The notes beneath the pieces were generated by a model, which ran no database searches, had not been told where the DNA came from, and saw only the letters and a list, made by a program, of their open reading frames with translations. The translations under genes and the position numbers were made by a program. 20,601 bases of DNA from Rhizobium sp. Q54 (GTDB lineage: Bacteria; Pseudomonadota; Alphaproteobacteria; Rickettsiales; UBA1997), in assembly GCA_945865855.1 (NCBI GenBank), contig CAMBES010000006.1:1-20601 (forward strand), given 5' to 3'. Shown here one piece after another: positions 14,105 to 20,601 of this stretch (its first letter is position 1; every line of letters starts with the position of its first letter).

Positions 14105-17100
14105 TTAAGACGCAACTTCTTCGACCTTTTGACCAGCCGCTTGACGATATCTGCTTGCCATCAGGCCAGTTCCCGCAGGAATCAGGCGGCCAACAATAAT
14201 ATTTTCTTTCAAGCCGCGAAGGTTATCGATCTTGCCTTGCACTGCAGCGTCAGTAAGAACTCGTGTAGTTTCTTGGAAGGAAGCCGCAGAGATGAATGAC
14301 TTGGTTTGCAATGAAGCCTTGGTGATTCCAAGCAACACAGGAACGCATTGTGCTGGCTTCATTTTACTAGCTATCATTTTGCTATTAATCTCTTCAAGAA
14401 CGTCACGATCAACATATTCGCCCGCAAGCAAAGTTGTGTTGCCGGAGTTAACCACTTCAACGCGCTTCAACATCATGTTGAGAATTACCTCAATATGCTT
14501 GTCGTCGATTTTCACGCCTTGCATGCGGTAAACTTTTTGCACTTCGTTAACCATGTAAGAAGTAAAGGCCTGTATACCTTGGATGCGCAAAATGTCGTGC
14601 GGAACTGGATTGCCATCGACCAATACGTCGCCCTTCTTAACAGAGTCACCTTCGCCAACGAATAAGTGTTTGTTCTTGGAAATGCTATATTCGAAATGCT
14701 CTTGCGATGCATCTTCTGGACGCACGATGATACGACGCTTGGTTTTATAATCTTTACCAAACTCAATACGACCATCAACATCGCTCATCACCGAAGCATT
14801 CTTTGGCTTGCGCGCCTCGAACAACTCAGCAACCCGCGGTAGACCACCAGTGATATCGCGAGTCTTTGAAGATTCTTTTGGAATTCTTGCAATCACATCA
14901 CCAGCTTTAACTTCGTCTCCATTAGAAACGCTAATTATCGTGTGCATTGAAAGATTGTACTCTTTCAGCGCATCTTCTTTGTCTTTAGTGATTGTCAACC
15001 TTGGCTTGAGATCTTGCTTACTGTACTGCTTCCAATCCATTACAATTTTGGTAGAAACCCCTGATGACTCGTCAATCTTTTCACGCAAAGAAACATTCTC
15101 AGCGAGATCGTTATATTTTATTACACCGCTAGCTTCGGCAACGATTGGAATATTGTAAGGATCCCACTCAGCAAGATGATCTCCCTTCTTAACTTCCGAA
15201 CCGTGCTTGTGGGTGATCACCGAACCATAAGGCAATCTGTAACTGTGAATTTCTTTTTGATCTTTGTCGACCAAGGTGATTTCAGAGTTGCGACTGATGA
15301 CAATAATTCTGCCGTCGCGATCAATGATAGTTCCTTTGTCAGAAATTTTAACTTTACCGTCAGAAATTGCAGAAATTGAAGATTGTTCAGCTCCTCTTTG
15401 CGCCGCACCACCAATGTGGAAAGTTCTCATTGTTAGCTGAGTTCCTGGCTCGCCGATCGATTGAGCAGCAATTACGCCCACGGCTTCGCCAATACTAACG
15501 ATATCACCGGTAGCCAAATCACGTCCGTAGCATTTTACGCAAATTCCATTTGGAGTTTTGCAGGTCAATACTGAACGCACTCTGATTGATTTAACACCAG
15601 CCTTTTCAATCTCTTCAGACAAGGCTTCGTCAATCATTTTTCCGGCTTTAACAATAACTTTTTTCTTATCTTCTGTCTTGATGTCTTCGAGCGGAACGCG
15701 TCCTAAAATATTTTCTGCAAGTGAGACAATTGTTCTGCCATCGTCAATTACTGACTCGATAAGAACGCCTTCGTCAGTGCCACAATCTTCTTCGAGCACG
15801 ATACAATCTTGAGAAACGTCGACCAATCTTCTGGTTAAATAACCCGAGTTTGCTGTTTTCAATGCAGTATCTGCCAAACCTTTACGCGCACCGTGAGCTG
15901 AGATGAAATACTCCATCACACTTAGACCTTCTTTGAAGTTCGAGATGATTGGAGTTTCAATAATTTCGCCCGATGGTTTAGCCATTAGACCGCGCATACC
16001 GGCAACTTGCTTTATTTGGCTTTCTGAACCACGAGCGCCAGAGTCCGCCATCATGAAGATGGAGTTGGCAGTAATCGGAGTATCGTAAGTTGAAATAATT
16101 GACATCATTTCGCGTGAGATCTTGCTAGTGCAACTTGTCCATTCATCGACGACTTTGTTATAACGCTCACCTGCTGTGATCAAACCTTCGCGATACTGTT
16201 TTTCTAATCTTTTTACCTTGTCGAATGACTCGGTTACGTGCTGTTGCTTTGTTGGCGGAACGATCATGTCGTCCTTGCCAATCGATATACCCGCTGTGCA
16301 TGCGTTGTCAAAACCAAGAGTCATGATGCGATCGCAGAACATCACTGTTTCTTTCTGTCCACAATTACGGTAAACAGTATCAATAAGGTTGGTGACTGCT
16401 TTTTTAGTCATTGCCTTATTAACTGTTTCAAAATTGCCCTTCATTGCTGTTGGCAAGATGTTGTAGAGCATCACGCGCCCAGCAGTAGTTTCGACGCGCT
16501 CGAATGATTTTTCTCCATCGGCGCTCTTAACTACGTAGCGGTAGAGAATTTTATCATGCACAGAGATTACCTTGCCGTTCAGTGCGTGATACATTTCGTA
16601 ATTATCCGAAATAGGTCGCGACTTAGTTTTGGCAAAATCTCTCGCTTCCATGGTCATGTAGTACAAGCCAAGAATGATATCTTGCGAAGGCACGATAATT
16701 GGCTTACCATTTGCAGGACTGAGAATGTTGTTTGTCGACATCATCAAGGCGCGAGTTTCAACTTGCGCTTCGATCGAAAGAGGAAGGTGAACGGCCATTT
16801 GGTCACCGTCAAAATCGGCGTTGAAAGCGGCGCAAACTAGTGGGTGAAGTTGGATCGCTTTACCTTCGGTAAGCACCGGCTCAAAAGCTTGAATACCAAG
16901 TCTGTGCAGAGTTGGGGCGCGATTTAGAAGAACTGGATGTTCTTTAATTACTTCATCAAGGATGTCCCAAACTTCTGACCTTTCGGCTTCAACCATTTTT
17001 TTAGAAACCTTAATCGAAGGAGATTTTCCGTAAAGTTCGAGCTTTGAATAAATGAAAGGCTTGAATAATTCGAGTGCCATTTTTTTCGGCAAACCACATT

Positions 17101-18220
17101 GGTGCAATTTTAATTCTGGACCAACCACGATTACTGAACGACCAGAATAGTCTACCCGCTTACCCAAAAGGTTTTGACGGAAGCGACCTTGCTTACCCTT
17201 CAACATGTCAGAAAGTGACTTGAAAGGTTTCTTGTTAGAATTTTTTACAATTGCTCCAGAGCGGCCGTTATCAAGCAAGGCATCAACAGCCTCTTGTAAC
17301 ATGCGCTTCTCATTTTTTATAATAATTTCAGGTGCGCCAAGTTCAGAGAGACGACGAAGGCGGTTGTTGCGATTGATTACGCGGCGATAAAGCTCGTTTA
17401 AATCCGAAGTTGCAAAACGTCCGCCATCAAGCATAACTAGAGGGCGAATATCGGGCGGGATAACTGGAAGAACAGTCATCACCATGTTTTCAGGCTTACT
17501 TTCTGAATCGATGAACTGCTCGATCAACTTTAATCTCTTGATGATTTTTTCTTTTTTGATTTCTGAAGTTGCTTCAGACAATTCTTCGCGCAGATCTTTT
17601 TGTAATTTTTTTAGATCAAGTCTTTGCAAAAGTTTTTGAACCGCTTCCGCGCCCATTTCAGCGATGAAACTGCCATATCCGTGCTCTTCTTGGAATCTGG
17701 AATATTCATCTTCACTCAAGATTTCGCCTTCTTTTAATGGAGACATTAGGCCGTCAGTAACAACGTAAGCCTCAAAATAAATCACTTTCTCGATCGCTTT
17801 CAGCGTAGTTCCAAGGATGGTGCTAATGCGAGACGGTAAAGACTTAAGGAACCAGATGTGAGTTGCTGGCGCGGCAAGTTCGATGTGGCCCATTCTTTCG
17901 CGACGAACTTTCGATGAAGTAACTTCAACTCCGCATTTTTCGCAGACAATCCCCTTGTATTTGATGCGCTTATACTTGCCGCAAAGACATTCATAATCCT
18001 TGATTGGGCCAAAAATTCGCGCACAGAACAAACCCTCTCTTTCTGGCTTGAATGTACGGTAGTTAATGGTTTCTGGCTTAGATACTTCACCAAAAGACCA
18101 AGAGCGAATCTTATCCGGATCGGCAATTGAAATTTTGATGGCGTTGAAATCGAGCAGGTCAACCGCGTTGTTTGAGGTTACGCTTAAGAGACCATGAGAT
18201 GAAGTTCCGGCAAGAGTCAT
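14105..18220 (-). CDS. rpoC: DNA-directed RNA polymerase beta' subunit
   Basis: The beta' subunit forms the clamp, bridge helix and catalytic Mg site of RNA polymerase. At 1371 residues it is complete (about 1370-1410 in proteobacteria). The N-terminal zinc site has cysteines at 78, 80, 93 and 96 (CLCGKYKR, CEKCGVEV). Rudder and lid regions follow, then FRQNLLGKRVDYSGRSVIV and the catalytic NADFDGDQMAVHLP (about 463-476). The bridge helix/trigger loop region includes GARGSESQIKQ, MRGLMAKPSGEIIE, SVMEYFISAHGARKG and TALKTANSGYLTRRL. The second zinc site includes CKTPNGICVKCYGRD; near the C-terminus are SFISAASFQETTRVL and NIIVGRLIPAGTG. It begins 12 nt after rpoB and ends at an intrinsic terminator. 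Confidence 0.99.
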   Translation of the reverse strand: MTLAGTSSHGLLSVTSNNAVDLLDFNAIKISIADPDKIRSWSFGEVSKPETINYRTFKPEREGLFCARIFGPIKDYECLCGKYKRIKYKGIVCEKCGVEVTSSKVRRERMGHIELAAPATHIWFLKSLPSRISTILGTTLKAIEKVIYFEAYVVTDGLMSPLKEGEILSEDEYSRFQEEHGYGSFIAEMGAEAVQKLLQRLDLKKLQKDLREELSEATSEIKKEKIIKRLKLIEQFIDSESKPENMVMTVLPVIPPDIRPLVMLDGGRFATSDLNELYRRVINRNNRLRRLSELGAPEIIIKNEKRMLQEAVDALLDNGRSGAIVKNSNKKPFKSLSDMLKGKQGRFRQNLLGKRVDYSGRSVIVVGPELKLHQCGLPKKMALELFKPFIYSKLELYGKSPSIKVSKKMVEAERSEVWDILDEVIKEHPVLLNRAPTLHRLGIQAFEPVLTEGKAIQLHPLVCAAFNADFDGDQMAVHLPLSIEAQVETRALMMSTNNILSPANGKPIIVPSQDIILGLYYMTMEARDFAKTKSRPISDNYEMYHALNGKVISVHDKILYRYVVKSADGEKSFERVETTAGRVMLYNILPTAMKGNFETVNKAMTKKAVTNLIDTVYRNCGQKETVMFCDRIMTLGFDNACTAGISIGKDDMIVPPTKQQHVTESFDKVKRLEKQYREGLITAGERYNKVVDEWTSCTSKISREMMSIISTYDTPITANSIFMMADSGARGSESQIKQVAGMRGLMAKPSGEIIETPIISNFKEGLSVMEYFISAHGARKGLADTALKTANSGYLTRRLVDVSQDCIVLEEDCGTDEGVLIESVIDDGRTIVSLAENILGRVPLEDIKTEDKKKVIVKAGKMIDEALSEEIEKAGVKSIRVRSVLTCKTPNGICVKCYGRDLATGDIVSIGEAVGVIAAQSIGEPGTQLTMRTFHIGGAAQRGAEQSSISAISDGKVKISDKGTIIDRDGRIIVISRNSEITLVDKDQKEIHSYRLPYGSVITHKHGSEVKKGDHLAEWDPYNIPIVAEASGVIKYNDLAENVSLREKIDESSGVSTKIVMDWKQYSKQDLKPRLTITKDKEDALKEYNLSMHTIISVSNGDEVKAGDVIARIPKESSKTRDITGGLPRVAELFEARKPKNASVMSDVDGRIEFGKDYKTKRRIIVRPEDASQEHFEYSISKNKHLFVGEGDSVKKGDVLVDGNPVPHDILRIQGIQAFTSYMVNEVQKVYRMQGVKIDDKHIEVILNMMLKRVEVVNSGNTTLLAGEYVDRDVLEEINSKMIASKMKPAQCVPVLLGITKASLQTKSFISAASFQETTRVLTDAAVQGKIDNLRGLKENIIVGRLIPAGTGLMASRYRQAAGQKVEEVAS

Positions 18221-18232
18221 GTGCTTTAGTTT

Positions 18233-20601
18233 TTATTTCTCGATTAATTCGATGTTAAGACCAAGTGAACGCACTTCCTTAATCATTACATTGAATGATT
18301 CTGGAATGCCGCAATTGAAGTTCTGATTTCCTTGAATGATTGATTCGTAGATTTTGATTCTACCAACCACGTCATCCGATTTAACCGTAAGCATTTCTTG
18401 GAGTGAGTAAGCAGCTCCGTATGCTTGCAATGCCCAACATTCCATTTCACCGAAACGCTGACCACCGAAGTGCGATTTACCGCCAAGGGGCTGTTGCGTA
18501 ATCAAGCTGTATGGCCCGATTGAACGGGCGTGAATCTTGTCATCAACTAAGTGATGGAGCTTCAACATATAGATGTAACCAACAGTAACTTTACGATCGA
18601 ATCTCTCTCCGGTTTTGCCGTTAAAAAGATGAATCTGGCCAGATTTATCAAGACCAGCCAATTCTAACAAGCCAGTGATGTGCTCTTCTTTTGCACCTTC
18701 AAAAATTCCGGTTGCGAAGTGAACTCCATTTCTTTGCTTGGAAGCGAATTCAATTAATTCATTGTCAGACATGGCTTGGATCTTCTTCTTTTCTTCTTCA
18801 GAAGAATAGATTGCCAAAAGCTTATCGCTCAGTTTTTTAATAAATTCTTCTTTCTTCGCAGCAACCTGGTCGATGATCTGGCCAATTTGTTTACCGAGTT
18901 CTTTTGACGCAAACCCAAGGTGAGTTTCAAGAATTTGACCAATATTCATACGAGAAGGAACGCCTAGCGGATTCAGAACGATATCAACTGGCTCACCATC
19001 TGCAGAGTAAGGCATGTCTTCAATTGGCGCGATTTTAGAAACCACGCCCTTATTACCGTGACGACCCGCCATTTTATCACCTGGCTGCAAACGATATTTC
19101 GAGGCGATATAAACTTTAACGATCTTAAGAATGCCCTGACCTAACTCATCACCAGTTTTAATCTTTGTGACTTTATCGCTGTAGTCTCTTTCGACTTCAG
19201 AGATCTGTTGATTATGTGACTTGATTAGCTTTTCAGTCTTGTCCATCACCTCGGAATCATCGACAACAATCTTAATCAATTGAGCTTTTGACAGGGTCGA
19301 CAAATCTTTAGAATCGAGCTTGGTTTTTGCCTTTAGCTTGTCGATGCCGCTAGTTAGTTTTTCATCACTGAATAGCTTCACTAAAGCAGCTTTAAGAGAG
19401 TCTTCTAAGAAAGAAGTTCTGAGGTTTTTACGTTTAGACAAGGCCTCAATTTGTTGCATTTCGATGTAAACTGAGCGCTCATCTTTTTCAATTCCTTTGC
19501 GTGAAAAAACTTTTACGTCAACCACCGTTCCACCTACTCCTGTCGGAGCATAGAGTGATGAATCTTTTACGTCAGCGGATTTTTCACCAAAAATTACTTT
19601 GAGTAATTTTTCTTCTGGGGTCATCGGCGATTCACTCTTCGGAGTTGTTTTACCAACAAGAAGATCTCCTGGCTTAACTTCAGCGCCAACGTGGATAATA
19701 CCCTCTTCGTCGAGCTTGGTTAAAAATTCTTCACCAACATTTGGAATGTCGCGCGTGATTTCTTCAGGCCCGAGGCGCGTATCGCGAGCGATGATTTCCA
19801 TTTCTTCGATGTGAATCGAGGTGAATGTGTCATCGGCCAAAAGTTTTTCAGAAATAATGATCGAGTCCTCAAAGTTGTAACCGCTCCAAGGCATGAAGGC
19901 AACGCGCACATTTTTGCCAAGAGCAATTTCACCGCCAGCGATTGAGTGCCCGCTAGTAATTATTTGTCCCGCCTTAACTTTTTCACCCACCGAAACAGTT
20001 GGTCTTTGATTAACGCAGGTATCTTGGTTGGTACGCAAATATTTTTTGAGATCGTACATCTCAATCGTGTTGTCTTCAGTTGCTTCAACAACGACATGGG
20101 TAGAATCTACAAACTTTACAACGCCATCTTTTTTAGCACAAACCACAGCCCCGGAATCAGAAGCAATTATTGACTCCATCCCAGTTCCAACCACAGGCGC
20201 ATCTGGACAAAGCAATGGAACCGCTTGTCTTTGCATGTTTGCACCCATCAACGCGCGATTCGCGTCATCATTCTCAAGGAAGGGGATTAGTGTAGTTGCG
20301 ATCGAAATAATCTGTTTAGTTGAGACGTCAATAAAGTCGATTTTGTCTGGCGTCAACATTATGAATTCACCATTTTTACGACAGCTCACCAAGTCAGATT
20401 TAATGTTGCCATTTGCGTCGGCTTCAACATTCGAAGGCCCAACTGCAAAGTCGACTTCGCCCATTGCTGAGAGATATTTTACTTCATTAGTAATTTTTCC
20501 GTTAACAACTTTGCGATAAGGAGTTTCGATAAATCCGTAATTATTAACCCGGGCATATGTCGCAAGAGAGTTGATCAAGCCAATATTTGGACCTTCTGGA
20601 G
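18233..20601 (-). CDS. rpoB: DNA-directed RNA polymerase beta subunit, partial (N-terminus off the right edge)
   Basis: About 789 C-terminal residues of the beta subunit are visible; the frame runs to the window edge, beginning PEGPNIGLINSLATYARVN, which is the end of the rifampicin-pocket region (cluster II). The internal TTG at 20576-20578 is leucine within this motif, not a start. Hallmarks in order are NRALMGANMQRQAVPLL, FMPWSGYNFEDSIIISE, GDKMAGRHGNKGVVSKI, LNPLGVPSRMNIGQILE, KSHFGGQRFGEMECWALQAYG and EMLTVKSDDVVGR. The main rifampicin cluster I lies outside the window, so resistance cannot be judged. rpoC follows after 12 nt; unlike in Wolbachia, the two genes are not fused. Confidence 0.99.
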   Translation of the reverse strand, partial: PEGPNIGLINSLATYARVNNYGFIETPYRKVVNGKITNEVKYLSAMGEVDFAVGPSNVEADANGNIKSDLVSCRKNGEFIMLTPDKIDFIDVSTKQIISIATTLIPFLENDDANRALMGANMQRQAVPLLCPDAPVVGTGMESIIASDSGAVVCAKKDGVVKFVDSTHVVVEATEDNTIEMYDLKKYLRTNQDTCVNQRPTVSVGEKVKAGQIITSGHSIAGGEIALGKNVRVAFMPWSGYNFEDSIIISEKLLADDTFTSIHIEEMEIIARDTRLGPEEITRDIPNVGEEFLTKLDEEGIIHVGAEVKPGDLLVGKTTPKSESPMTPEEKLLKVIFGEKSADVKDSSLYAPTGVGGTVVDVKVFSRKGIEKDERSVYIEMQQIEALSKRKNLRTSFLEDSLKAALVKLFSDEKLTSGIDKLKAKTKLDSKDLSTLSKAQLIKIVVDDSEVMDKTEKLIKSHNQQISEVERDYSDKVTKIKTGDELGQGILKIVKVYIASKYRLQPGDKMAGRHGNKGVVSKIAPIEDMPYSADGEPVDIVLNPLGVPSRMNIGQILETHLGFASKELGKQIGQIIDQVAAKKEEFIKKLSDKLLAIYSSEEEKKKIQAMSDNELIEFASKQRNGVHFATGIFEGAKEEHITGLLELAGLDKSGQIHLFNGKTGERFDRKVTVGYIYMLKLHHLVDDKIHARSIGPYSLITQQPLGGKSHFGGQRFGEMECWALQAYGAAYSLQEMLTVKSDDVVGRIKIYESIIQGNQNFNCGIPESFNVMIKEVRSLGLNIELIEK

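Noticed and set aside
18221..18232. rpoB-rpoC fusion as in Wolbachia
   Set aside because: rpoB has its own TAA stop and rpoC its own ATG 12 nt later; the genes are separate.
20028..20519. 163-codon plus-strand ORF opposite rpoB, and similar long antisense ORFs over rpoC, purM, pyrD and the ankyrin gene
   Set aside because: They lie wholly antisense to well-supported genes, have no recognisable protein features and reflect codon-structure shadows.
20576..20578. TTG as the rpoB start codon
   Set aside because: The frame continues upstream to the window edge with PEGPNIGL, a conserved internal RpoB motif, so the gene is cut by the window and the TTG is an internal leucine.

Overview
The window is a densely packed, AT-rich bacterial chromosome segment. 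It most likely comes from an alphaproteobacterium of the Rickettsiales type, probably host-associated. The reasons are the gene content (compact pdhC, a 1371-residue RpoC, dapD, DUF2066 next to an AI-2E permease and divergent from purM), a C-terminal tail of the 'type 2' (eukaryote-like) isoleucyl-tRNA synthetase, and a large ankyrin-type protein lodged between housekeeping genes. De novo purine (purM) and pyrimidine (pyrD) genes argue against the genus Rickettsia itself and fit a less reduced relative. This placement is inference. No gene-free stretch exceeds about 112 bp.

Left part (1-4299): six leftward genes form one tight operon. In transcription order they are a secreted DUF2066 protein, an AI-2E family permease, an unknown 62-residue protein, dapD, an unknown multi-pass membrane protein and pyrD, which runs off the left edge. 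Neighbours overlap or lie 0-4 nt apart. An 89-bp divergent region with a heptamer-based inverted repeat separates this operon from rightward purM.

Centre-left (4300-8060): purM is joined by an ATGA overlap to a free-standing 272-residue reading frame that is only the C-terminal tail of IleRS. It sits where purN often lies. queA (leftward) and ubiE (rightward) are divergent and their start codons overlap. ubiE is followed after 3 nt by tRNA-Thr(GGT), with its CCA encoded.

Centre (8061-12979): a leftward group holds pdhC (pyruvate dehydrogenase E2), a small membrane-anchored acidic protein and an outer-membrane beta-barrel candidate. Divergent from pdhC is a 799-residue ankyrin-type protein ending in Cys-Ala-Ile-Ala, a textbook CaaX box. 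It is a candidate secreted effector that could be lipidated by a eukaryotic host.

Right part (12976-20601): rpoB (partial) and rpoC (separate genes, 12-nt spacer) run leftward and end at a strong intrinsic terminator. A lone yejE-type ABC permease gene follows. The most notable observations are the split-off IleRS tail, the CaaX ankyrin protein, the overlapping start codons of queA/ubiE and two heptamer-repeat patches.
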